Shown here in pieces: positions 8,072 to 16,071 of a stretch of DNA of 64,000 bases (position 1 is the stretch's first letter; each line of letters opens with the position of its first letter). The DNA is taken from the NCBI GenBank assembly GCA_030446715.1, contig JAUJMU010000002.1, positions 337,754 through 401,753 of the forward strand. The letters run 5' to 3'. The stretch is from Cytophagales bacterium. GTDB lineage: Bacteria; Bacteroidota; Bacteroidia; Cytophagales; 172606-1. The position numbers and the translations under genes are program-made. A model generated the notes under the pieces. That model was not told the DNA's origin. It made no database searches and worked only from the letters and a program-made list of their open reading frames with translations.

Positions 8072-8791
8072 TTACATGATGCGGTAGGTCTGTTCGCGCC
8101 TTTGCACCAGGTCTTCGTACACCATCAGGTGTTCGCCGGATTGCTGGCGGGCAATGCTGGTGATGCTCACGGTCTGGTGCCCGCTTCCGCGGTGCATCCG
8201 GAGGCCGTTACCGGAATCGTCCTGCCCGGCGGAATGGTGAAAATGCAGGATATCCTCCACCTGGTAACCCTCCCGGCCGGCCAGCCAACTGGCAAACCAA
8301 CCTTCCCGCCGGCGGATCACTTCGGGCGAATAAAGCGTTGCCGACGACCAGATGTAAGGCTTGCCTGCATCTTTTACGGAGAAATGAACCTCTTTTCCAT
8401 CCCACCGGATTTCGGTCAGGGACAAAGCCGGTTCGGTGCGGACCACCAGCAGGGTAAAAGGCTCAATGCCCCGGAAATTGTATTCGGTGGCAAATTCACC
8501 CGCGTAATCGTAGCCAAAGAAATCCAGCAGCACTTTTCCCCGGCTCTGCCGGTAAGGCGGACAGGACCGGTGAGCCCCAAAAGCCCCGTTGAGCAGACAC
8601 AGGCTTACGCCTTTGCCGGAAGTGACGATCCAGGTGCCGCCACCCACGGGGTCGCACGGGAAGACCAGCATCTGATCGTGGAGCCGGTAGCGGCCCGGGG
8701 CCCGGGCGGGCAGGCGGTCTGCACTTTCGTCCCGGTTGGAGGTCAGAATAAATCCTTTATTGCCCAGCGGCAGAAACGTCACGGTGCACAT
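8072..8791 (-). CDS. NRDE (TANGO2-like) family protein
   Basis: The start chosen is ATG 8791, giving MCTVTFLPLGNKGFILTSNR and then DES: the family begins with Met-Cys and carries the N-R-D-E motif. An upstream in-frame ATG at 8911 would add 40 residues lying inside the DinB gene and is unlikely. The conserved GGGTWIV and LLNG motifs are present. TANGO2-like proteins resemble N-terminal nucleophile hydrolases, with Cys2 as possible nucleophile; bacterial roles are not settled. The gene overlaps the end of the DinB gene by 35 bp, so translation is probably coupled. Confidence 0.85.
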   Translation of the reverse strand: MCTVTFLPLGNKGFILTSNRDESADRLPARAPGRYRLHDQMLVFPCDPVGGGTWIVTSGKGVSLCLLNGAFGAHRSCPPYRQSRGKVLLDFFGYDYAGEFATEYNFRGIEPFTLLVVRTEPALSLTEIRWDGKEVHFSVKDAGKPYIWSSATLYSPEVIRRREGWFASWLAGREGYQVEDILHFHHSAGQDDSGNGLRMHRGSGHQTVSITSIARQQSGEHLMVYEDLVQRREQTYRIM

Positions 8792-9293
8792 GGGCTTGTT
8801 GATATTGAAGAGTAGAAGGGGCCACGCCAAATGAATCGGGAAGCGGTACCGGGTTGGGTATTGCCCCAAGCCCGATGCGGATGGTGGCCTGATGGTGAAT
8901 ACAATGTTCAAGGTTATACACCAACTCCCGGTATAGGGTAGTTGGTATGGTTACCTTTTCGCCGGGGGCGTAGCTGGTGCATAACAGGAGGGGCTGGTCG
9001 GAGCCAACCTCCCCGATACGCTTCATCAGGTATTCCAGTGCGGCTGCCGCAAGCGCCTGTTCTTCCTCCAGCATTTGGTTTCTGGTGCGGGCGTCGTAAT
9101 CAACGGTGCCGGTCACCAGCCCTCCGAACAAACACTGGTAAAACTCCACCAGATGCCTGACGTGCCGGCCAATGGTTCCGCCCGAGAGGACCGGCAGTGG
9201 TGTATGGAAGTGTTCAGCTTCGATTGTGCGCAGTACCGCAACCAGCTGACTCAAAGATTGAAGGGATGCCTTTTGCAGGGATGAACTATTCAT
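8757..9293 (-). CDS. DinB-family protein
   Basis: A 178-residue four-helix-bundle protein of the DinB/YfiT type. Metal-binding histidines are plausible in GRHVRHLVEFYQCL and in ELVYNLEHCIHHQATIRIGL, the two positions where the family carries them. These are putative metal-dependent transferases or hydrolases, often thiol-linked; the substrate is not deducible. It is the middle gene of DoxX-DinB-NRDE: 25 bp after DoxX and overlapping NRDE by 35 bp. Confidence 0.82.
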   Translation of the reverse strand: MNSSSLQKASLQSLSQLVAVLRTIEAEHFHTPLPVLSGGTIGRHVRHLVEFYQCLFGGLVTGTVDYDARTRNQMLEEEQALAAAALEYLMKRIGEVGSDQPLLLCTSYAPGEKVTIPTTLYRELVYNLEHCIHHQATIRIGLGAIPNPVPLPDSFGVAPSTLQYQQAHVHRDVSAAGQ

Positions 9294-9318
9294 AGTATTG
9301 AGAAGGGAGACTTAATAC

Positions 9319-9738
9319 TTACGACTTTCTGCTGGCCATAGGCCTCCCCAGCCGGGAGCCCAGAAAAGGAATCTGGGCCCGGCGGATCCATAGAATGCCC
9401 CCACAACTGAAAAACACCACCAGTCCCAGAAAGAACAGGTAGCCACCATCGCCCTGCACCTCAATGCCCAGAATGGTCAGGTGCGACACGAGGGCACCGC
9501 TGATAATGCCAACGCCCAGCAGGGCGCCGAGCCAGGCAGTACCCGGGATCAGCAGCAGCACCGAGGCAATCAGTTCGGCCACGCCGGTGCCGATACGGCC
9601 GGCGTCACCCAGACCAACTTTCCCGAAAATATAAACAGATTCCGGGGCAGCTGAAAATTTAAAGAACAGCGATTGTACCATGATCAGGGCACTGAGGCCC
9701 TGCAGGGCCCAGGAGATGTAAAGGGATGGCTTTTTCAT
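9319..9738 (-). CDS. DoxX-family membrane protein
   Basis: A 139-residue membrane protein with four hydrophobic segments (ISWALQGLSALIMVQSLFFK; GTGVAELIASVLLLI; LGALLGVGIISGALVSHLTI; YLFFLGLVVFFSCGGILWI). The G-x-x-E-L motif in TM2 and overall size fit the DoxX family, associated with quinone-linked redox processes in some bacteria. It is the first gene of a three-gene operon with DinB and NRDE proteins. Confidence 0.8.
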   Translation of the reverse strand: MKKPSLYISWALQGLSALIMVQSLFFKFSAAPESVYIFGKVGLGDAGRIGTGVAELIASVLLLIPGTAWLGALLGVGIISGALVSHLTILGIEVQGDGGYLFFLGLVVFFSCGGILWIRRAQIPFLGSRLGRPMASRKS

Positions 9739-9916
9739 GGGGGAAACTGAATGAGGTGAGGTAAGTAGTTGTTAGTTATCAGTTGTTCGTTGTCAGATTC
9801 ATAATGCACTGATCGTCAGTTTCGTAATACCACTAAAATACCCTATACTTTTGTACAGGTGCCTAAACAGGGAAAGACGAAAGGGGAAAAGGAAACTTAC
9901 CGGTCTGAACTGGTGC

Positions 9917-10375
9917 TTACACTCCGTCCGTTTTGTAGAATTTAGTCCAGCTGGCATCCGCTTTCTGCTTCAGGCTGGCTTCGTCCTTGTTCCATTTAGG
10001 TAGTGTATTGTTAAAAAACTTGTTGTAAAACAGGTACAGCTTTCCGTCAACGACCTTAAATGTTTCCGGATCAATGTCTACCTTTTCACCCGTTGCACCC
10101 ATTGCGTACGCACACCAGCCACCGTACTGGGGCTCATACCCGGCGGGGTTTTGTTTAAATGTCTCCAGATTTTTGGCATTGGCAAACTGGTAGGTAGTGC
10201 CCTGATGGGAGAAGGCATTTGCCGGAGTGCCCTTCACGGCTTTTTTCTGGGTCAGATAGGCCACCGGATCATATCCCTGAAGGGCCAGCCCGGATTCCAG
10301 GTTAAACTGCTTTTTGCGTTTGTCGGCTTCAGTCTGGGCCGAGGCCGGGGTCAGGAAGACCGCGCCAGCCACCAT
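9917..10375 (-). CDS. periplasmic YHS-domain protein (signal peptide frameshifted)
   Basis: The intact frame from ATG 10375 encodes 152 residues with a YHS-type core (LALQGYDPVAYLTQKKAVKG; FANAKNLETFKQNPAGYEPQ; YGGWCAYAMG). The YHS family is linked to metal binding. The frame begins inside the signal peptide (MVAGAVFLTPASAQ). A better ATG lies at 10406 but is one base out of frame. Removing one base from the CCC/AAAAA run at 10396-10403 gives MKNLFLYLVSMVAGAVFLTP followed by ASAQ, a textbook export signal. This is either a real frameshift or a homopolymer sequencing error. The promoter and a TTGTC-N8-GACAA site lie just upstream. It is a paralogue of the gene at 11615-12058. Confidence 0.88.
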   Translation of the reverse strand: MVAGAVFLTPASAQTEADKRKKQFNLESGLALQGYDPVAYLTQKKAVKGTPANAFSHQGTTYQFANAKNLETFKQNPAGYEPQYGGWCAYAMGATGEKVDIDPETFKVVDGKLYLFYNKFFNNTLPKWNKDEASLKQKADASWTKFYKTDGV

Positions 10376-10427
10376 GCTTACGAGATAAAGGAAGAGGGTT
10401 TTTCATAGTTGTGTTACGTTGTTGAAT

Positions 10428-10473
10428 CAAAAGTAACACATACTCCGGAGGCCGATTGTCCGGCAAGCGACAA
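10428..10473 (-). promoter_or_regulatory. promoter and Crp/Fnr-type site A for the first YHS gene
   Basis: On the minus strand, TTGTC-CGGCAAGC-GACAA occupies 10473-10456 and TACTTTTG (TAnnTTTG, Bacteroidota -7 box) occupies 10435-10428. The centres are 33 bp apart, placing the site near -41 relative to transcription start. The leader to ATG 10406 is about 15-20 nt. Confidence 0.75.
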
Positions 10474-10654
10474 TTGACCGGAAATAGCAAAAGTAAATAG
10501 TTATTGGTTATTGGTATGACAAAAGCTTGGTTCTTATTCGTTGATAGAACCGCTGGTAAAAACCAATGTAAAAAATTAAGGCCTGCGAACTGAACAACCA
10601 ATAACCACTAACTAATAACCAATAACTCCTAACTCCTAACCCCCAACTCCTCAA

Positions 10655-11335
10655 CTACCGGAATTCAGCCGGGTTGGGGATGGTGATCTGGCTGCGGGAG
10701 TAGAGGACTTTGTTTTCCTTTTCCAGCTGATTGAGGACGGAAGTAACCGTCTGGCGGGTGGCACCGGTGAGGGAGGCAAGGTCCTGGTGGGTAAGATAGT
10801 TCTTCACGATCAGCTGATCGTTTTCCACCTTGCCGTTTACCTGGGCAAAATGCTTCAGAAACTCAATGACCCGGGTACGTACATCCTTGAAAATCAAATC
10901 GGCGTACCGGTTTTCGAGGGCTTTGAGTTTATCGCCGACCCGCCTGGTGTACTTGAGCGATATGGCCGGATTTTTTTCCAGTACCTTTTCAAAATCATCA
11001 AGGGTAAAGGAGCAGATGATGACTTCGTCACTGATGGCCCTTGCGAATTCCGATTCGGGAGAAACATTCCGGCTGAGGGTAATTTCGCCGAACAGGTCGC
11101 CCGGCTGCATCACTTCCTTGGTCACTTCGTTGCCCGCCTCGTCGGAGGACACAATCTTGATGACGCCTTTCTTGAGTAAATAAATCCGCTTTACCGACTC
11201 GTGCGAGAAGTAGATGATCTCGTTCTTGTGGGCCCGCTTAAAGCCGGTAATCACGCACAGCGCCTTGATTTCGGTTTCGTTCATCTGCGTAAACAACTCG
11301 TGATTGCGCAGGTACCAGTACTTGATTGTTTCCAT
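10655..11335 (-). CDS. Crp/Fnr-family transcriptional regulator
   Basis: A 226-residue regulator with an N-terminal cyclic-nucleotide-binding-like beta-roll (about 10-120; LKKGVIKIV, MQPGDLFGEITLSR), a long dimerisation helix and a C-terminal Crp-type winged HTH (about 170-215; LTHQDLASLTGATRQTVTSV). There is no N-terminal cysteine cluster, so it is not a classical Fe-S FNR. The residues around PGDLFGE lack the usual cAMP arginine pattern, so the effector is unknown. It lies between two YHS genes that both carry TTGTC-N8-GACAA sites, making it the natural candidate to bind them. Confidence 0.92.
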   Translation of the reverse strand: METIKYWYLRNHELFTQMNETEIKALCVITGFKRAHKNEIIYFSHESVKRIYLLKKGVIKIVSSDEAGNEVTKEVMQPGDLFGEITLSRNVSPESEFARAISDEVIICSFTLDDFEKVLEKNPAISLKYTRRVGDKLKALENRYADLIFKDVRTRVIEFLKHFAQVNGKVENDQLIVKNYLTHQDLASLTGATRQTVTSVLNQLEKENKVLYSRSQITIPNPAEFR

Positions 11336-11513
11336 GCAGGGAGAAGTGGATACTTGTGAGGATAAGGTTTTGCGCAGGAAGGGTGCCTGCGCCGGCGAAA
11401 TACCCGGTCATTTCAAGTCCTTCCTGACGAGGCAATGTAAAGCGTAACCGCAAGGAAATTCTCTCGAAAGTATAACAATAAGATAAAAAATTTCTGCAAA
11501 AGCGAATTTGGGC

Positions 11514-11545
11514 AAAAAGACCTGCCCATCATTGCTGGGCAGGTC
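11514..11545 (-). terminator. Rho-independent terminator of the second YHS gene
   Basis: On the minus strand a perfect 9-bp stem GACCTGCCC/GGGCAGGTC with a 9-nt loop is followed by TTTTT. It lies 70 bp past the stop codon of the YHS gene at 11615-12058. Confidence 0.85.
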
Positions 11546-11614
11546 TCCGGTCCAATGAACAGCCGTGGGTTTGACCAGACCCCGAAAGGATAGCCTTCAG
11601 GTTATCCGGAAGCC

Positions 11615-12058
11615 CTACTTCTGATTAACCACCTGAGGCCAGTTGGCATCTGCCTTTTTAATGTAACCGGGTGTGTCCTTGCTCCAGGTTTCCTTCACTT
11701 TCCGGTTGTAATTCAGGTATAGTTTATTGTCCACGATTGTCCAGGCACCGGCTTCGGTGGGTGCTTTGTAGCCGCTGGACGTACCGTACGCGCAGTAGCC
11801 GCCGTACTGCGGGGCATATTTCTCCGGATCGGCTTTAAACGCATCCAGATTTTCCTTGCTGGCAAAATGCCAGTCGGCCCCTTTCCAGGCGTATTTAAGC
11901 TCAGGGGTTCCTTTTACGGGCTTACTTTGGGTAAAATAGGCCACGGGATCATAGCCCCGGATGGCACCGGCGTCGGTGACGAACACCGGGGATTTCTGGG
12001 CAAAAACGGGAACGGTGAGCAACAGCAACAGAATGGCAACAGATGCAATAGTTTTCAC
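11615..12058 (-). CDS. periplasmic YHS-domain protein
   Basis: The start chosen is GTG 12058, giving VKTIASVAILLLLLTVPVFA then Q, a clean signal peptide; the longer open frame upstream has no export signal and lies under the promoter. The mature protein (about 125 residues) has the YHS-like core AIRGYDPVAYFTQSKPVKGT, ASKENLDAFKADPEKYAPQY and GGYCAYGTSSG. It is a clear paralogue of the YHS protein at 9917, and the C-terminal half of both (IVDNKLYLNYN / VVDGKLYLFYN) is shared. Probably a periplasmic metal-binding or redox accessory protein. It is monocistronic, with its own promoter with site B and a terminator. Confidence 0.88.
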   Translation of the reverse strand: MKTIASVAILLLLLTVPVFAQKSPVFVTDAGAIRGYDPVAYFTQSKPVKGTPELKYAWKGADWHFASKENLDAFKADPEKYAPQYGGYCAYGTSSGYKAPTEAGAWTIVDNKLYLNYNRKVKETWSKDTPGYIKKADANWPQVVNQK

Positions 12059-12080
12059 GGGGTTTGTCTTTTGATATGGG

Positions 12081-12126
12081 CAAAGGTAACACCGGGTGAT
12101 CGGGGAAATTGTCGGGCAGGCGACAA
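12081..12126 (-). promoter_or_regulatory. promoter and Crp/Fnr-type site B for the second YHS gene
   Basis: On the minus strand, TTGTC-GCCTGCCC-GACAA is at 12126-12109 and TACCTTTG at 12088-12081; centres are 33 bp apart, the same as at site A. The leader to the GTG start at 12058 is about 16-22 nt. Confidence 0.75.
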
Positions 12127-12157
12127 GCGGAAGCAGAAATGCGGTGTATCCTGGGGT

Positions 12158-12892
12158 ATGGTTTGTAAAAACTGTACCCGCCCCTTCGAGGGGCTGTATT
12201 GCTACCACTGCGGCCAGCCCGCCGCTACGCACCGTATTACGACCAGAGAAATCCTGACGGACGCCATCTTCTCGGTGGTAAAAGTAAACCGGGGCTTTTT
12301 GTTTACGGCCAAAGAATTGAGCCTGCGACCCGGAAAAGCCATTCAGCTCTACCTCGCCGGACAGCGGGTGACCTATTACGCCCCCCATAAGTACTTGTTT
12401 TTCATCGGTGCGGTTACTTCCTTCCTCACCAGCCGCTACCACTCCTTTTCCGATGAATACACATCCGTGGGTTCTTTTGACGGGGGCACCCATACTTTCC
12501 TGCGTGCATTTTTTCAGTACGCTGATACCTACGCCACGCTGATCAACATCGTCACGATTCCCGTATTTGCCCTGTTCTCCTTCCTGCTTTTCCGGAGGAG
12601 CGGCTATAATTACGCCGAACACCTGGTGCTCAATACCTACATCACCTCGCAGCAACTGCTACTGTTTATCGGGTGGCTCCCCTTTACCCGGGCCATGCCC
12701 CTGCCCGTTGACTGGCTATTGGGTCTGTACGTTGCCATTACGCTGGGCTACAACCTGTGGGTGTACCTGCAGTTTTGCGGCGCCCGCACTGCGGCCAGCC
12801 TGCTGCGGGCCGTGGCGGCAATGGGCCTGGCTTACCTGGGGCAGTTTCTGCTCAACCTGCTCTTTTTCCATTTCGGAGGCGTGTACTTGTAA
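12158..12892 (+). CDS. DUF3667-family membrane protein
   Basis: ATG 12158 gives a 244-residue protein beginning MVCKNCTRPFEGLYCYHCGQ, the four-cysteine zinc-ribbon start of the DUF3667 family. TTREILTDAIFSVVKVNRGF follows, then about four to five membrane segments. In-frame sequence upstream to 11867 is antisense to the YHS gene and is not part of it. Function of the family is unknown. It is followed 40 bp later by an AraC-type regulator on the same strand. Confidence 0.85.
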   Translation: MVCKNCTRPFEGLYCYHCGQPAATHRITTREILTDAIFSVVKVNRGFLFTAKELSLRPGKAIQLYLAGQRVTYYAPHKYLFFIGAVTSFLTSRYHSFSDEYTSVGSFDGGTHTFLRAFFQYADTYATLINIVTIPVFALFSFLLFRRSGYNYAEHLVLNTYITSQQLLLFIGWLPFTRAMPLPVDWLLGLYVAITLGYNLWVYLQFCGARTAASLLRAVAAMGLAYLGQFLLNLLFFHFGGVYL

Positions 12893-12932
12893 AATCAACC
12901 CTTTCCTTCTTTTCACTCATTACCCAAACTGC

Positions 12933-13817
12933 ATGAAAGACCCGTTCCCGTTTTATTCCATCGGCCACTTTATCAACCAGCCCACCAATCCTACCCAGTT
13001 CGAGATCACCTGCTTTGAGGAGATGGAAGAACCTGACGTGGAAGACCCCCATAAGCACACCTTTTACGAAATCATCTGGATTGAGGAAGGCGTGAGCAAA
13101 CAGGTGATCGATTACCGGGAATTCGTCATTCAACCCGGCACCCTTTTCTTTATCTCCCCGGGTCAGGTGCATCAGTTCGATGAGTGGCAAGGGGTAAAGG
13201 GCGGCAGCGTCTTTTTCACGGAAAGCTTCTTCCTGCTCAACCAGCAGAACAAAGACAGACTTTTTGAGTTGAGCTTCCTGGACAATTTTTACACCAACCC
13301 CTTTCTGAGACCCGAGGCAACTGAGTACGCGGAGGTAAAACATACCATTGACTGGCTGTTCAAGGAGAAAGGCCGCACCGACCCCTCGCCCTTTATTCTT
13401 CAATCCTTGCTGCACGTGCTGCTGGCCCGAATTCAGCGGCTTTTTGACCAACAAACTCAGAAAATAGTCACCAGGAAGCAGGTGGTCATTTACAAAAGAT
13501 TCAAAGAACTGGTGGATGTTCATTTTGCGGAGGCACTCTCCGCCGGTGCCTACGCGGAAAAGCTTCACGTAACCCAGCATCACCTCAACCACGTGGTAAA
13601 AGGCGTAACGGGAAAAACCGCCAGCGAGGTGATCCGGGCCCGGACGATGCTGGAAGCCAAACGCCTGCTGACGTTCACCGACCAGGCCGTCTCGGAAGTG
13701 GCGGCCGGACTGGGCCTGTTTGATGCTTCGTATTTTGCCCGGATCTTCAAAGCCGAAACCGGGGTATCGCCCATTGAGCTTAAGAAAGCCATCTCCGAAA
13801 AGTACCGGATAAGGTAA
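12933..13817 (+). CDS. AraC-family transcriptional regulator
   Basis: ATG 12933 gives 294 residues (the open frame extends upstream only as a shadow of the DUF3667 gene). Residues 1-110 form a cupin-like sensor domain (HKHTFYEIIWIEEG; PGTLFFISPGQVHQ). Residues about 190-290 are the double-HTH AraC domain with YAEKLHVTQHHLNHVVKGVT and the C-terminal AAGLGLFDASYFARIFKAET. The downstream monooxygenase-SDR operon is a plausible target. Confidence 0.92.
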   Translation: MKDPFPFYSIGHFINQPTNPTQFEITCFEEMEEPDVEDPHKHTFYEIIWIEEGVSKQVIDYREFVIQPGTLFFISPGQVHQFDEWQGVKGGSVFFTESFFLLNQQNKDRLFELSFLDNFYTNPFLRPEATEYAEVKHTIDWLFKEKGRTDPSPFILQSLLHVLLARIQRLFDQQTQKIVTRKQVVIYKRFKELVDVHFAEALSAGAYAEKLHVTQHHLNHVVKGVTGKTASEVIRARTMLEAKRLLTFTDQAVSEVAAGLGLFDASYFARIFKAETGVSPIELKKAISEKYRIR

Positions 13818-13850
13818 TTTTCCTGCTAGCACCGGGGCAGCTTGCCTGCC

Positions 13851-13858
13851 TACTTTTG
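13851..13858 (+). promoter_or_regulatory. Bacteroidota -7 promoter box of the monooxygenase-SDR operon
   Basis: TACTTTTG matches TAnnTTTG and lies 40 bp before ATG 13898, just after the AraC gene. No clear TTTG -33 element is seen, which would suit activation by a bound regulator. Confidence 0.55.
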
Positions 13859-13897
13859 TGGCGTTGGTTTCAACTAAACACCAACCACGACACAATC

Positions 13898-14287
13898 ATG
13901 AAAACCTTTCAGGCAGGCCAGTATAAGGAGCAAACAAACATGGATAATCCATCTCATGAAGCGGAGCCAGCTTATTTATCAGTGATAGGAACGCCTGGAA
14001 AAGAAGAAATGCTCAAGGAGGCGCTGCTGAAAGTAGTAACGCAAACGCACCGTGAACCGGGCAACATTCAGTTTGATCTGTACCAGTCAAATGATGATCC
14101 TGAGCTGTTTATGCTGTACGAAAATTTCGTTGACCCTGCCGCACTGGCCTTACACTTCGAGCAGGCGTATACCAAAGAGCTGGTCAACCGGTTTGACGAA
14201 TTACTCGCCGGGCCCCTGGTTGCCTGGCGGCTCACCAAAATCAGCCAGGACAATAGATTCAAAACCAATAAACGTATCGGACAATGA
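13898..14287 (+). CDS. antibiotic biosynthesis monooxygenase-like (ABM) protein
   Basis: ATG 13898 gives 129 residues; an internal ATG at 13940 would give 115. The dimeric ferredoxin-like ABM pattern is clear: AYLSVIGTPGKEEMLKEALL, THREPGNIQFDLYQS and LFMLYENFVDPAALALHFEQ, with the conserved EPG and Y-E-x-F-x-D motifs. Relatives act as cofactor-free quinol or polyketide monooxygenases or in methylglyoxal/quinone stress. Its stop overlaps the next start (ATGA at 14284), so it is translationally coupled to the SDR. Confidence 0.87.
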   Translation: MKTFQAGQYKEQTNMDNPSHEAEPAYLSVIGTPGKEEMLKEALLKVVTQTHREPGNIQFDLYQSNDDPELFMLYENFVDPAALALHFEQAYTKELVNRFDELLAGPLVAWRLTKISQDNRFKTNKRIGQ

Positions 14288-15045
14288 AAAAGTTAACCGG
14301 AAAAACCGCCGTCATTACGGGGGGCAGCAGTGGAATTGGCCTGGCGGCAGCCAAAGAGTTTCTGGCACAAGGGGCAAAAGTAGTCATTACCGGCAGAAGC
14401 CAGCCGACCCTTGACGAAGCAATCAGGAAACTGGGCAGTGATGTAACCGCCATCGTGTCGGATGCCGCCGACGTAAAGCAGACGGAGGCACTGGTCGAAA
14501 AAGTGAAGAACGCCTACGGCACGGTGGATGTACTTTTCGTGAATGCCGGCATCTTCGCGGCGGCGCCCGTCGGGCAGATCACGGAAGAAATGTTCGATAA
14601 TCAGATGGGAATCAATTTCAAAGGGGCCGTTTTCACCATTGAAAAATTCATTCCGGTGCTGGCAGACGGCGCTTCAATCATCAACTTGTCCTCCGTAAAC
14701 GCCTACACGGGCATGCCTACTACCGCCGTGTACGCGGCCAGCAAGGCCGCCCTGAACTCCTACACCCGAACCGCCGCCACCGAGCGTGCGCCCAGAAAGA
14801 TACGGGTAAACGCGGTCAATCCCGGTCCCGTGGCTACTACTTTGTTCGTTAAATCGGGCATGTCCGGGGAAGTGCTCAGTGGGTTTGCCGCCGCGATCCA
14901 GAACCGGGTTCCCCTCAAGCGGTTCGGTCAGCCCGCCGACATTGCAAAGCTGGTGGCGTTTCTCGCCTCCGACGACGCTTCTTACATTACCGGCAGTGAG
15001 TATAACATTGATGGCGGCATCAACATCAACCCATTGCTGAGTTAA
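14284..15045 (+). CDS. short-chain dehydrogenase/reductase
   Basis: A 253-residue classical SDR with the NAD(P) motif TGGSSGIG (about 12-19), NAG in FVNAGIF, catalytic Ser in LSSVNAYTGM, Y-x-x-x-K in YAASKAALN, and the end SDDASYITGSEYNIDGG. It is a soluble oxidoreductase with unknown substrate. Coupled to the ABM-like gene by a 4-bp overlap. Confidence 0.92.
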   Translation: MKKLTGKTAVITGGSSGIGLAAAKEFLAQGAKVVITGRSQPTLDEAIRKLGSDVTAIVSDAADVKQTEALVEKVKNAYGTVDVLFVNAGIFAAAPVGQITEEMFDNQMGINFKGAVFTIEKFIPVLADGASIINLSSVNAYTGMPTTAVYAASKAALNSYTRTAATERAPRKIRVNAVNPGPVATTLFVKSGMSGEVLSGFAAAIQNRVPLKRFGQPADIAKLVAFLASDDASYITGSEYNIDGGININPLLS

Positions 15046-15157
15046 AGGCTGGGGATCACTTTCCGGGTACGGCTACCCCGCGCTTCCCGCTATACGGGTT
15101 TCCGGCGGTAGCCTCCCTCCAACATAACTTTTCTAACCTCTTTTGCATTTACGCATC

Positions 15158-15991
15158 ATGGAAAACAAAATTTGGTTCATCACCGGCATCTCCAGCGGCT
15201 TGGGAAAAGCCCTGGCGGAAGCCGTACTCGAAAAAGGTGATTTCGTTGTCGGCACTTTCCGCCACGGGGCGCAGGTGGAGGCATTCAACGCGCAGTATCC
15301 GGGCCGGGCGCTGGGCCTGCGGCTGGACGTGACCAGCGACGGGGACATTGAACGGGCACTCGAAACCATCCGTTCCCGGTTCGGGCGGCTGGACGTGCTG
15401 GTGAACAATGCCGGGTTCGGCTTTGCCGGGGCGATTGAAGAAGCGGGCACGGAGGAGGTGCGGGAAGTGTTTGAGGCCAACTTTTTCGGAGCCTTACGCA
15501 TCACCCAGGCCGCTTTGCCGCTTTTCCGGGGGCAACGGAGCGGCCACATCGTCCAGGTTTCTTCGCACGGCGGGTTTAAGGCGTTCCCCGGCTTTGGCAT
15601 TTACAATGCCACCAAGTTTGCCCTCGAAGGCTTCAGCGAGGCGCTGGCCGCCGAAGTAAGCCCGCTGGGGATTCGGGTGACCATCGTAGAGCCGGGTCCG
15701 TTCCGGACGGGTTTCGCCGGCACCTCTTTCCGGCAGGCCCGGAACCGGATTGAAGACTACCAGCCCACGGCGGGGGCGTTCCGGGAACGCATGAAGGCGG
15801 TGGACGGCAAGCAGGAAGGCGACCCCCACAAAGCCGCCCGGGCCATTCTCCAGGTGGTGCAATCGGAGAATCCGCCTTTACGCCTGCCGCTGGGCAAGAT
15901 TGCCGTGGCCTCGCTTACGGCCAAACTGGAAAGTGTCCGCCAGGATGTGGAAACGACCCGGGAACTGGCCTTGTCGGCCGTTTATGAATAA
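15158..15991 (+). CDS. short-chain dehydrogenase/reductase (ketoreductase type)
   Basis: ATG 15158 (MENKIWFITGISSGLGKALA) gives 277 residues; an in-frame ATG at 15143 would add five. Motifs are TGISSGLG, VNNAGFGFAG, catalytic SSHGGFKAFPGFGIYNATKF (Y-x-x-x-K) and EPGPFRTGF. The longer C-terminus (SENPPLRLPLGKIA) is typical of SDRs annotated as oxidoreductases acting on lipids or aldehydes. Separated by 112 bp from the upstream SDR, so possibly its own unit. Confidence 0.92.
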   Translation: MENKIWFITGISSGLGKALAEAVLEKGDFVVGTFRHGAQVEAFNAQYPGRALGLRLDVTSDGDIERALETIRSRFGRLDVLVNNAGFGFAGAIEEAGTEEVREVFEANFFGALRITQAALPLFRGQRSGHIVQVSSHGGFKAFPGFGIYNATKFALEGFSEALAAEVSPLGIRVTIVEPGPFRTGFAGTSFRQARNRIEDYQPTAGAFRERMKAVDGKQEGDPHKAARAILQVVQSENPPLRLPLGKIAVASLTAKLESVRQDVETTRELALSAVYE

Positions 15992-16031
15992 GAAACCTGA
16001 CTGAAAGGAAGCTGCCTTGCTCATTTGGAGC

Positions 16032-16039
16032 TACCTTTG
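16032..16039 (+). promoter_or_regulatory. Bacteroidota -7 promoter box of the membrane AraC gene
   Basis: TACCTTTG fits TAnnTTTG and lies 32 bp before ATG 16072, immediately after the SDR gene. Confidence 0.5.
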
Positions 16040-16071
16040 CCGGCGTTTCGGGTTTGTAGTTCTGTCGCACC

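Noticed and set aside
9846..9853. TACTTTTG on the plus strand (promoter-like)
   Set aside because: No plus-strand gene follows; genes on both sides are on the minus strand. Probably chance.
11867..12157. N-terminal extension of the DUF3667 gene
   Set aside because: It lies antisense to the second YHS gene and its promoter; the family begins with the cysteine motif at ATG 12158.
12059..12655. Long N-terminal extension of the second YHS gene
   Set aside because: It runs antisense through DUF3667 and over the promoter; the signal peptide begins at GTG 12058.
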